DNA from: an uncultured Eubacteriales bacterium
GTDB lineage: Bacteria > Bacillota > Clostridia > Oscillospirales > Acutalibacteraceae
NCBI GenBank assembly: GCA_934476025.1
Contig: CAKSNI010000006.1
Coordinates: forward strand, 1-14,759
DNA: 14,759 nucleotides
Direction: 5' to 3'
Shown piece after piece: positions 7,533-13,352 of the stretch. The notes beneath the pieces are model-generated. The model was not told the origin of the DNA. It searched no databases and was given only the letters and a program-made list of their open reading frames with translations. The translations under genes and the position numbers were made by a program. Each line of letters opens with the position of its first letter. The stretch's first letter is position 1.

Positions 7533-7558
7533 TTACTGGCTTGACCCCTAAAAGGGGT
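7485..7558. repeat. Cluster of three palindromic hairpins overlapping the HAD 3' end
   Basis: Three perfect inverted repeats stand in a row. The first is AAACCACCGG-TTCAA-CCGGTGGTTT (7485-7509). The second is CACCCC-CTATAA-GGGGTG (7514-7531). The third is ACCCCT-AAA-AGGGGT (7544-7558). Hairpins two and three share a CCCC..A..GGGG plan. None has a T-tract directly after it on the plus strand, so they are not ordinary terminators. They look like part of a REP/MITE-like intergenic repeat. The family cannot be confirmed without a genome-wide copy search. Confidence 0.7.
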
Positions 7559-7567
7559 TTCGAAAGT

Positions 7568-7675
7568 TTAGCCCCGCATTCCGTTCTCCGGCAACCGCTC
7601 ACGGGCGGTTGCCTTTTTTTGCCTACTTTCTCTTGTCACCCGTAAACGGGTCAGTAAATTCTTTTTTCCTTTCAT
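7568..7675 (-). CDS. Possible small basic ORF behind a sequestered ribosome binding site
   Basis: A 35-codon frame (MKGKKNLLTRLRVTRESRQK, then 15 more residues ending NGMRG) starts at an ATG with a consensus AGGAGG 8 nt upstream (7689-7684). About a third of its residues are Lys or Arg. I recognise no family. Its 3' half runs antisense through the HAD terminator hairpin, so it may be the stump of a longer gene cut by the palindromic cluster at 7485-7558. The strong Shine-Dalgarno and the structured leader upstream are the only evidence for translation. Confidence 0.35.
   Translation of the reverse strand: MKGKKNLLTRLRVTRESRQKKATARERLPENGMRG
7590..7620 (+). terminator. Rho-independent terminator of the HAD gene
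   Basis: A 9-bp stem, GGCAACCGC (7590-7598) against GCGGTTGCC (7605-7613), has a 6-nt loop and is followed by seven T (7614-7620). It lies 58 nt past the HAD stop codon. Confidence 0.9.
7638..7651. repeat. Small palindrome ACCCG-TAAA-CGGGT
   Basis: A perfect 5-bp inverted repeat with a TAAA loop, inside the small basic ORF on the minus strand. Its loop matches the style of the ACCCCT-AAA-AGGGGT hairpin about 90 bp away, which suggests the same repeat family. Confidence 0.4.
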
Positions 7676-7677
7676 TT

Positions 7678-7741
7678 GAAAAACCTCCTGTTTTTTAGTA
7701 ATGCGGTCGCCAAACCACGACTATTTTACAAGAGGTTCTTC
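7678..7741 (-). promoter_or_regulatory. Long stem that sequesters a Shine-Dalgarno (attenuator-like)
   Basis: On the minus-strand transcript, bases 7741-7728 (GAAGAACCUCUUGU) pair with 7691-7678 (ACAGGAGGUUUUUC) over 14 consecutive positions, including two G-U pairs. The second arm contains the AGGAGG of the ORF at 7675. Read as plus-strand RNA, the two wobbles become A/C mismatches, so the structure favours the minus strand. The first arm coincides with the last codons of a 17-residue leader frame. This is the arrangement of translational attenuators upstream of some resistance genes; function here is inferred. Confidence 0.5.
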
Positions 7742-7779
7742 TTTTTTAAAAGTCTTTCGGCTCGCACCAAGCTCGCCAT
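7726..7779 (-). CDS. Possible leader peptide (17 residues) of the attenuator-like element
   Basis: A short frame, MASLVRAERLLKKKNLL, ends in TAA at 7728-7726. Its final codons (AAC CTC TTG) are the anti-Shine-Dalgarno arm of the stem at 7678-7741. The only ribosome binding site is a weak GGAG about 12 nt upstream. A ribosome paused near the 3' end of this frame would open the stem. No other support is visible in a single sequence. Confidence 0.3.
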   Translation of the reverse strand: MASLVRAERLLKKKNLL

Positions 7780-7808
7780 ACTTTTTTGTCGCTCCGCTCT
7801 TTTTTCTT

Positions 7809-7827
7809 CCCTCGGTAGAACCAAGGG
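7809..7827 (-). repeat. Hairpin CCCTTGGT-TCT-ACCGAGGG in the possible leader RNA
   Basis: An 8-bp stem with a TCT loop. One position is a U-G pair only when read on the minus strand (it would be C/A on the plus strand), which again points to minus-strand RNA as the structured molecule. It lies about 30 nt upstream of the possible leader peptide. Confidence 0.4.
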
Positions 7828-7850
7828 TTTATTTCCACGCCTAAAGACAC

Positions 7851-7894
7851 CAAAAACAGACGAGCGGAAAACCTTTTCCGCCCGTCTGTTTTTT
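7851..7894 (-). terminator. Rho-independent terminator of the FGGY kinase-ETF operon
   Basis: A long stem pairs ACAGACG and GCGGAAAA (7856-7871) with TTTTCCGC and CGTCTGT (7874-7889), with one internal mismatch and a very short loop. It is flanked by A5 on one side and T6 on the other, so it can work in both directions. It begins 9 nt past the ETF stop codon. Between here and the HAD terminator the DNA holds the attenuator-like element and small frames described separately; no other gene is seen. Confidence 0.85.
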
Positions 7895-7902
7895 CGGATG
7901 TT

Positions 7903-9300
7903 TTACAGCGTTGAAAACTCCTCCGGTAATTCCTCAATATCACACACAATCCCGTAATCGGCGTAGTCAAAAATCGGTGCCTTTTGATCCCGATTGACGG
8001 CAATAACCGTTCCGGCGGTTTTCATTCCTTCAATATGATGAACCGCGCCGGAAATGCCGAACGCCACATATACCGACGGATTGACACTTTTTCCCGTCAG
8101 GCCGACCTGACATTCATAGGGAAGCAGTTCCCGGTCTACCGCCGCCCGGGAAGCCGCCAGTTCCGCCCCAAACCGTTCGGCCATGCGGCGAATTTTCGGC
8201 AGATCCTGCTCTGCGCCCAATCCGACCGAAAAAATCAATTCCGCCCGGTCATCTCCCCCGGTTCGTACCGTAGCCATCTGCGGCCGCCGATCCGAACGGA
8301 TTTCGGCCACAATATTGCCCATAAAGGCCGGCCGGAACATAAAGAGATTCTCGCCGTCGGTCTGCAGCCTGGTACAATCGGCACACAGCCCGGTTTGCAG
8401 ATTCCAGGCCACCAAAGCCGCCGTTTTCTTGCTCAGGGAATCGCTTCCCCATAAAACGGCTGCCGGTTTTTCGGCCCGAAAAAGTTCGGTCAGCTTTTCA
8501 GGGGAATCCATCGGGACAATCCGTACCGATTCGGCCACCGTAGCGGCCATCTCCGCTGGTTTTTCCCCCACAACTACCACTTCCCGCATCTTTTTCCCGT
8601 CGGTTTTCGGCAGGGAAAGATTCTTTTTGCGCTCAAGTCCCGAACGGATCAGCCGGGCAAATTCTTCCTTTTCCACAAAATGACAGCGGCGCTTTCCTTC
8701 CTCATTTTCTTCGGTTTTCATCACCCGGGTGGGAGAACCTTTTTGCCCGCAGCGGGAAAGATCGGCCGAAAGCGCCCGGGCATCGAGCAGCCGCACCGGT
8801 GCCGTTTTGGAACGAAAACTCGGCAGACGCAGCGAACAGAATCGTTCTACCGTCACCACCGCCGGCAGTGTAACCGGCAGCGTTTCGCCGCTCCGGGTTT
8901 CGCAAAACAGTTCTTCCCCCTGAAAAAACAGATTCATCGCCCCGGTGATCAGAGAATATCCCACCGCCGCCGAAAGCCCCGGCCCGGTCTGCGCCGTATC
9001 TCCGTCCATACTCTGACGGCCGCACAAAATCAAATCGGGCTGCAGCTGCCGAACAGCCAGCGAGAGGGTGTAGGCTGTTGCCAGCGTATCGGCTCCGGCA
9101 AAAGCCGCATCGCACAGCAAAACCGCTTCCCTGGCCCCCCGTCGGGTCAGATCGGACAGAAACGCTTCCGAACGCTTCGGCGCCATAGAAAGCAGCGTGA
9201 CTTCCGAAGGAGCAATCCGCAAAGCGGCCTCATAGGCGCTGGCATCAAAGGGGCTCAAATCCCCGTTGGCGGACTGCTTCACACAAACGGTAATCTTCAT
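7903..9300 (-). CDS. Fused electron transfer flavoprotein (EtfB-EtfA in one chain)
   Basis: The 465-residue chain joins a beta-subunit-like half to an alpha-subunit-like half. Residues 1-175 read as EtfB, with CGRQSMDGDTAQTGPGLSA (93-111) as the nucleotide loop and LPAVVTVERFCSLRLPSFRS (145-164) as the recognition-loop region. Residues about 238-350 resemble EtfA domain I, shortened at its start, with LQTGLCADCTRLQ and RPAFMGNIVAEI. Residues about 355-460 are the FAD domain, with VGLTGKSVNPSVYVAFGISG (399-418), VHHIEGMK and IAVNRDQKAPIFDYADYGIV. No frameshift or stop separates the halves. ETFs carry electrons between flavin dehydrogenases and the quinone pool, NAD or ferredoxin. The DGDTAQ loop is of the type common in anaerobes. 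The ATG overlaps the kinase stop as ATGA, implying translational coupling. No dehydrogenase partner is visible. Confidence 0.88.
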   Translation of the reverse strand: MKITVCVKQSANGDLSPFDASAYEAALRIAPSEVTLLSMAPKRSEAFLSDLTRRGAREAVLLCDAAFAGADTLATAYTLSLAVRQLQPDLILCGRQSMDGDTAQTGPGLSAAVGYSLITGAMNLFFQGEELFCETRSGETLPVTLPAVVTVERFCSLRLPSFRSKTAPVRLLDARALSADLSRCGQKGSPTRVMKTEENEEGKRRCHFVEKEEFARLIRSGLERKKNLSLPKTDGKKMREVVVVGEKPAEMAATVAESVRIVPMDSPEKLTELFRAEKPAAVLWGSDSLSKKTAALVAWNLQTGLCADCTRLQTDGENLFMFRPAFMGNIVAEIRSDRRPQMATVRTGGDDRAELIFSVGLGAEQDLPKIRRMAERFGAELAASRAAVDRELLPYECQVGLTGKSVNPSVYVAFGISGAVHHIEGMKTAGTVIAVNRDQKAPIFDYADYGIVCDIEELPEEFSTL

Positions 9301-10775
9301 ACCTTCCCCCTGGCATCATAAATCGGCGCCAATGCATCATGAATCCGAACATATTCCCGAAACCGTTCGGCATAGGCTTCATGATTTTCCTCGTTTGGTT
9401 CGGTTACGCTGACGGTATGAATGCAGGTTTGGGCCGCCTGTTTCGGATCCTTAAAAATACCGACGGCCACCCCGGCCAACATGGCCGACCCCAGGGAAGA
9501 ATCACTGCTTTCGGTCAGGCGCAGACTCATGCCGAGGCAATCGGCCGTAATCTGCCGCCACAGTTTTCCTTTGGCCCCTCCGCCAATGATGGTAGCGGTT
9601 TTTCCGCAGGAAATCCCGATTTCCTCCAGCGTCTTTTTGGAATGCAGCAGCGAAAAAGCTACTCCTTCCAGCACGGCCCGGGTGAAATGCCCCCTGGTAT
9701 GGGTAGCCCGGATCCCCGTAAAGCTGCCGCACAGCAGCGGATCGGCGTACGGTGTCAACTCTCCATTCAGATAGGGATGATACATCAGCCCCTCACATCC
9801 GAGGGCCACGGATTCGGCTCCCCGGTTGAGTTCCTCATAATTTCCGCCGAAGGTATCCCGGTACCACCGATAGGAGGAAGCCGCCGCTTTGGTGGCCGTT
9901 CCCGGGTACCAAAGGCCGTTAACGATGTGGGAATAATTCACCAAATGACGGTTCGGGTAAGGACGGTCGGTCAGCACACAAATGCGCCCGGCCGTCGCCA
10001 GTTTCACGGTCACATCCCCCGGTTCCACCGCTGCCGAGGCAAACACCTCCATCACCGTATCGGTGGAACCGCAGATCACCGGCGTTCCGGCCAAAAGACC
10101 GGTCAGCACCGCCGCCTGCCCGGTAATTGCCCCGATTTGATCGGTCGGGCGACAAAGAGGCGGAAGCACCCGCGGCGAAATTCCGGCCAATCGGCAAAGT
10201 TCCTGGGACCATTCGTTTTTCCGGCAGTCAAACAGCATACTGCCCTGTGCTTCGATGGTATCGGTACAAAATGTTCCCGTCAGGGCATAACGAATATAAT
10301 CTTTTTCAAAGAAAATGCGCCCAATTTTCGCAAAAATTTCCGGTTCATTTTCCCGAACCCAACAGAGCTGCGGAAGAGTCCAGATGGTATCCGGCCGGTG
10401 GTAACTTTGCCGGAAAATTTCCTCTCCGGCAGCTGCGGAAAGGGCTTTCGCCTGGGCAAGGGAACGGCTGTCGGTCCAGTGAATCGCCGGACGCAGCACC
10501 CGGGAATTTTCGTCGCAAAGAACCGCCGTATGGGTTGCGGAATCAATGGCTACCGCCGCAATATCCGACGGAGAGATTCCGCTTTTTTCCAGCAGCTGAC
10601 GGGTATTTTGACCCATCGCCGCAATCCAGTCCTCCGGTTTTTGTTCGCAAAAGCCGAGCTGCGGATAATAAGTCGGGTATTCCACGCTGTTTTCCGCCGC
10701 AATGGTTCCGTTTTCACACAGCAGGGTCGCCTTAGACGACCCTCCGCCGAAATCTACCCCCAAAAGATATTTCAT
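9297..10775 (-). CDS. FGGY-family carbohydrate kinase, xylulokinase-like
   Basis: This 492-residue ATP-dependent sugar kinase opens MKYLLGVDFGGGSSKATLL, the phosphate-1 motif with Asp8. HWTDSRS, YHRPDTIWTLPQLCWVREN, FFEKDYIRYALTGTFCTD and GSTDTVMEVFASAAVEPGD follow in FGGY order. GVAFSL and GGGAKGKLWRQITADCLG give the C-terminal adenosine and phosphate-2 sites. Length and motifs match xylulokinase-like members, but FGGY specificity (xylulose, glycerol, gluconate, ribulose, others) cannot be read from motifs. The ATG at 10775 has GGAAGG about 9 nt upstream; the frame stays open for another 95 codons into the IS110 remnant, but that extension has no ribosome site or kinase similarity. The gene overlaps the fused ETF by 4 nt. 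No good promoter is visible in 10776-10900, where only TTGACT with a poor -10 is seen. Confidence 0.9.
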   Translation of the reverse strand: MKYLLGVDFGGGSSKATLLCENGTIAAENSVEYPTYYPQLGFCEQKPEDWIAAMGQNTRQLLEKSGISPSDIAAVAIDSATHTAVLCDENSRVLRPAIHWTDSRSLAQAKALSAAAGEEIFRQSYHRPDTIWTLPQLCWVRENEPEIFAKIGRIFFEKDYIRYALTGTFCTDTIEAQGSMLFDCRKNEWSQELCRLAGISPRVLPPLCRPTDQIGAITGQAAVLTGLLAGTPVICGSTDTVMEVFASAAVEPGDVTVKLATAGRICVLTDRPYPNRHLVNYSHIVNGLWYPGTATKAAASSYRWYRDTFGGNYEELNRGAESVALGCEGLMYHPYLNGELTPYADPLLCGSFTGIRATHTRGHFTRAVLEGVAFSLLHSKKTLEEIGISCGKTATIIGGGAKGKLWRQITADCLGMSLRLTESSDSSLGSAMLAGVAVGIFKDPKQAAQTCIHTVSVTEPNEENHEAYAERFREYVRIHDALAPIYDARGKV

Positions 10776-10874
10776 ATTTGTGACCCTTCCTTTCCGCTGC
10801 GCTGCAAGGCACCAAAGGGGACGAAACACAGCACCCCTAACGCAGCAAGTCAAAATTTGTTGGAATGTACTTGA
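10776..10874. other. Junction between FGGY kinase and IS110 remnant
   Basis: This 99-bp spacer holds the kinase ribosome binding site. It also has a GC-rich inverted-repeat tract (CTGCG/CGCAG arms around GGGG/CCCC, about 10800-10849 when folded on the minus strand) and a weak TTGACT -35-like box. The sequence GGAATGTACTT at 10862-10872 nearly repeats GGAATGGTACTT at 11554-11565, past the transposase remnant. The kinase's original promoter was probably lost or displaced when the element arrived or decayed. Confidence 0.4.
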
Positions 10875-11489
10875 GGAAACAGGCACACTACCGGGCATGT
10901 GGAGGTGAGTAGGCTCAACCTTGCGTTGGACTGCATTTTCATGTGTGCCGAACAAGCTGAAAAGCTCCGCATCATCCGCTCTCCCATGAGCAGTCTTCAT
11001 TTGTGTAAAGCAAATCCGGAATCGCTGATTCCGGAAACCGCCGAGAAGGATCTCCCTCAACTCAACCTTGTTATGACGGTGCCGGGTATCCGCTCCTTTG
11101 CCGCCATTGGCTTTATTTCTGAAATCGGAGTGGATATGTCCGTGTTCCCCACCTCAAAGCATTTATGCTCCCGGGCTGGGCTTACGCCGCAGAACAACGA
11201 AAGTGCAGGAAAAAAGAAAACTACCAGAATCAGCCGGGCCGGAGCCTACATCAAACCGTTGCTTGTTCCGTGCGCTCTGTGCGCGATCCGCGCCAAGCAG
11301 TTCCCTGAAGTCCGCAACCGTTCCCTTGCGCTCAAAAAGCGTCGTGGTTACAAAAAGGCTATCCTCGCCCTTGCCAGAATGCTGCTGACTGCCATCTACA
11401 ACAGTCTCAGAAAAAATGAACCTTACAACCCGGAGCTTTACCGCCTCCAGCAACAGGGCGACTTGGCAAAAACGCCGACTACTGCATAG
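10875..11489 (+). pseudogene. IS110-family transposase, C-terminal remnant
   Basis: An open frame of about 205 codons matches the C-terminal half of IS110/IS116/IS902 transposases. LNLVMTVPGIRSFAAIGFIS is the helix-hairpin-helix start, and GVDMSVFPTSKHLCSRAGLTPQNNESAGKKKTTRISRAG contains the conserved C-terminal Ser in the AGLTPQNNES block. KKRRGYKKAILALARMLL follows, then a typical basic end. The N-terminal RuvC-like DEDD catalytic domain (about 150-200 residues) is absent; an in-frame stop lies at 10872-10874. A GTG at 10899 could start translation, but the product cannot be an active transposase. No intact IS boundaries or bridge-RNA region can be defined. The remnant lies divergently between the FGGY-ETF pair and the epimerase-DUF4867 genes. 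Confidence 0.88.
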
Positions 11490-11608
11490 ACTTGAAGCAC
11501 AACTTCATTTTTTTGCCCTCTTTTAGGGGGCTTGTTCTTTTGCGCCCTTTTGAGGAATGGTACTTCAATTACAATGTTTCAACCTTTTTCCTTCCTTTTA
11601 CGCTCGAT

Positions 11609-11642
11609 AAAAAAAGGACCGTTTGCGTTTCCGGTCCTTTTT
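11609..11642 (-). terminator. Rho-independent terminator of the epimerase-DUF4867 operon
   Basis: An 11-bp stem, AAAAAGGACCG (11611-11621) against CGGTCCTTTTT (11632-11642), has a 10-nt loop. On the minus strand it continues into seven T. It lies 52 nt past the DUF4867 stop codon. The flanking A and T tracts would also allow termination of plus-strand transcripts from the IS110 remnant. Between 11490 and 11608 I see one further small hairpin (GCCCTC/GGGGGC near 11518-11534) and no gene. Confidence 0.85.
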
Positions 11643-11694
11643 CCGTTTGCCTTTTTCCAAAGCCCGGTTTCGGGCGGCACGGTTCGTTTTTTCT

Positions 11695-12348
11695 TTACTC
11701 ACCGCGAACGGCATAATTTTCCCCGGTAATTCCGGGCACCGTCCCCCGGTCGATGAGCGGCTGGTTATCCACATGGGCAATCAGCCATTTGTTTTTGGCC
11801 CGCAGCAGCGGATCGGTATGTTTCCGGGAAAGGGGCAGATTGGTGCCCTTCGGCAGCGCCACAACACAGCCGAATCCGGAATTGTGCACCTTGCAGGGGC
11901 AATAATGCAACGAAGTGGCATACACTTCAACCGCCGTTCCTTTTTTCAGCAAAAAGGCCTTCGCGGTGGATGAATCAATCCGGCCGTCGCGGATATCCCC
12001 ACGCAGACCGAGAATCAGCACCAGATCGGTGACCGCCACATTGACTTCGCTGCAGGTATGCCATTCCCACCCGTTCAGGCAGTAGGACTGACCGGTGCAA
12101 TACCCCACCTGTACCGGCAGTTCCCCAAAACATTCCTCCTGAATGCTTTCGGCGATCGCCAGGCTTTCAAAATCTTCTCGGGAGGCTTCATAAACCACAC
12201 CGCTTTCGGGCATCGGAACCCGAAGGCCGGTTTCAACAATTTCCCGGGTATCCAGATCCAGCACCCGCCCGTAGGCCGCAAAAGCCGGGTCCTCCACCCC
12301 GTACAGGGGCAGCGTCGGATTGAGTTCTTTGAGTTTTTCCAGCGTCAT
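11695..12348 (-). CDS. DUF4867-type cupin-like protein
   Basis: The 217-residue soluble protein matches, by overall pattern, the DUF4867 family found in sugar operons of Firmicutes. The core contains LNGWEWHTCSEVNVAVTDLV (91-110), LILGLRGDI, GTAVEVYATSLHYCPCKV (137-154) and GFGCVVALPKGTN. His97, Glu101, Glu141 and His148 are placed like metal ligands of a cupin fold; this is inference. It has no signal peptide. AAGGAG lies 9 nt before the ATG, within the 3' end of the epimerase gene, and only 6 nt separate the two genes, so they form one operon. An isomerase or related sugar-binding role is plausible from context but not shown. I have an unverified recollection that relatives act as sulfosugar isomerases. 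Confidence 0.7.
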   Translation of the reverse strand: MTLEKLKELNPTLPLYGVEDPAFAAYGRVLDLDTREIVETGLRVPMPESGVVYEASREDFESLAIAESIQEECFGELPVQVGYCTGQSYCLNGWEWHTCSEVNVAVTDLVLILGLRGDIRDGRIDSSTAKAFLLKKGTAVEVYATSLHYCPCKVHNSGFGCVVALPKGTNLPLSRKHTDPLLRAKNKWLIAHVDNQPLIDRGTVPGITGENYAVRGE

Positions 12349-12354
12349 TCCGGC

Positions 12355-13215
12355 TCACTCCTTCCCGTTTAAAATGGTGATGGTATGGGCGGTTTGATAG
12401 GTGCCGCCGGCCGCAAGCGACCGGATGCCGGGTTTGGTTTTCAATTCCCCGTCGGCATCGACCGAATCCTGAATGCCGCACCACGGTTCCAGGCACATAA
12501 AGCCCGTTCCGTGTTTATGCCAAAGCAAAAAGTATTCACAATCCGGGAAATCCACCCGAACCGCCGCGCCGGTTTTGCGGTTACGCAGCCGGGCGCTGCG
12601 GGACTTCAGATCCAGAAAAACCAGCGCATCAACAATAAAATACTTATCATATAACGGCAGAACTTCGCTTTCATACAAAATCGGCAGCGTATGTTCTTCC
12701 AGCAGATTGCCGTCCAGCTGATAGGCCTTCAGGGTTTCTTTCTGCGGGAAAATAACATCGTAATCCTCCACTCCCTCCGGCGTTGCGTAGGCCTCGTGGG
12801 AGCCAATGGAGAAATACATGGTTTCTGCCGAGCGGTTCTCCACCCGATAGGTAATGTGCAGACTATCCCCCTGCAGTTCATAAATCACCCGAAGTTCAAA
12901 CGAAAAGGGATATTTCTTCCGGGTTTCCTCGTCATCCCGTAACAGAAACACCGCCCGATTGGCGGAATGTTCCTCTACGGTGAATTCCTTTTTGCGGGCA
13001 AAACCGTGTTTTTCCAGCGTATATTCCTGCCCGTTTAAGCGGTACCGATCATTTTTCAGACCGCCGCAGATCGGGAAAAGAATCGGAGCCGACCCGGTCC
13101 AAACCAGCGGATCGGAATGCCAGATAACCTCCCGTCCCCCTTTTTGGAAACTTTTGAGTTCCGCTCCGAGTTCGCTGATGCCGGCCGAAGCGACACCGTT
13201 TTGAATCACAACCAT
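12355..13215 (-). CDS. Aldose 1-epimerase family protein (LacX/GalM-like)
   Basis: This 286-residue enzyme would interconvert alpha and beta anomers of a hexose or related sugar. It has the beta-sandwich mutarotase pattern: an early GAELKSFQKGGREVIW, WTGSAPILFPICGGL, then HGFARKKEF with catalytic-site His70. Next come FSIGSHEAY with His140 (GGHPAF in many relatives) and MCLEPWCGIQDS with the conserved Glu near the C-terminus. The frame is open for 11 more codons, but the ATG at 13215 has AGG about 8 nt upstream, while the ATG at 13248 lies in the promoter palindrome and has no ribosome site. It is co-transcribed with DUF4867 from an internal promoter at 13252-13280. Substrate unknown. Confidence 0.9.
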   Translation of the reverse strand: MVVIQNGVASAGISELGAELKSFQKGGREVIWHSDPLVWTGSAPILFPICGGLKNDRYRLNGQEYTLEKHGFARKKEFTVEEHSANRAVFLLRDDEETRKKYPFSFELRVIYELQGDSLHITYRVENRSAETMYFSIGSHEAYATPEGVEDYDVIFPQKETLKAYQLDGNLLEEHTLPILYESEVLPLYDKYFIVDALVFLDLKSRSARLRNRKTGAAVRVDFPDCEYFLLWHKHGTGFMCLEPWCGIQDSVDADGELKTKPGIRSLAAGGTYQTAHTITILNGKE

Positions 13216-13247
13216 GCTGAATACCTGCCTTTCTTTCTGGTTACTCA

Positions 13248-13263
13248 TTTTGATATATCAAAA
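13248..13263. repeat. Perfect 16-bp palindrome over the -10 region (probable operator)
   Basis: TTTTGATATATCAAAA is its own reverse complement over 16 bp and contains the -10 hexamer of the epimerase promoter. A dimeric repressor bound here would block transcription. The regulator and its family cannot be named from the site alone. Confidence 0.55.
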
Positions 13264-13280
13264 AAGCGGCCGTTTGTCAA
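13252..13280 (-). promoter_or_regulatory. Internal promoter of the epimerase-DUF4867 unit
   Basis: On the minus strand TTGACA (13280-13275), a 17-nt spacer and TATATC (13257-13252) lie about 37 nt upstream of the epimerase start. Both hexamers lie within palindromes (13248-13263 and 13275-13289), so the promoter looks regulated rather than constitutive. Confidence 0.65.
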
Positions 13281-13289
13281 GACTTGACA
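13275..13289. repeat. Perfect 15-bp palindrome over the -35 box
   Basis: TGTCAAG-A-CTTGACA is a perfect 7+1+7 inverted repeat whose one arm is the -35 hexamer TTGACA. It is either a second operator or a chance extension of the -35 consensus. Its centre lies 26 to 27 bp from that of the 13248-13263 palindrome, about 2.5 helical turns. Confidence 0.45.
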
Positions 13290-13326
13290 GCATTTTCCCG
13301 TTTATTCACAAAAAATCGCCAAAGTA

Positions 13327-13352
13327 CAAAAAGCCGAATTTACTGATTCAGC
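13327..13352 (-). terminator. Weak terminator overlapping the iolB stop codon
   Basis: On the minus strand GCUGAAU (13352-13346) pairs with AUUCGGC (13339-13333), with one U-G pair, around a 6-nt loop that contains the iolB TAA. UUUUUG follows. The stem is only 7 bp, so termination may be partial, which would link iolB to the epimerase genes at a lower level. Confidence 0.4.

Noticed and set aside
7485..7660. Possible CRISPR array because of several short palindromes
   Set aside because: The palindromes differ from one another, are unevenly spaced and have no equal-length unique spacers; no cas genes are present.
9339..10874. Plus-strand open frame of 511 codons opposite the FGGY kinase
   Set aside because: It is a shadow of the kinase gene; no domain or ribosome binding site supports it.
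10776..11060. N-terminal extension of the FGGY kinase by 95 residues
   Set aside because: The extension reads antisense through the IS110 remnant, has no kinase similarity, and the internal ATG at 10775 has a ribosome binding site and begins the canonical DFGGGSSK motif.
10776..11640. IS110 bridge RNA
   Set aside because: The element is a C-terminal remnant with undefined ends, so the noncoding end that would encode a bridge RNA cannot be placed, and the hairpins there are better explained as junction DNA and a terminator.
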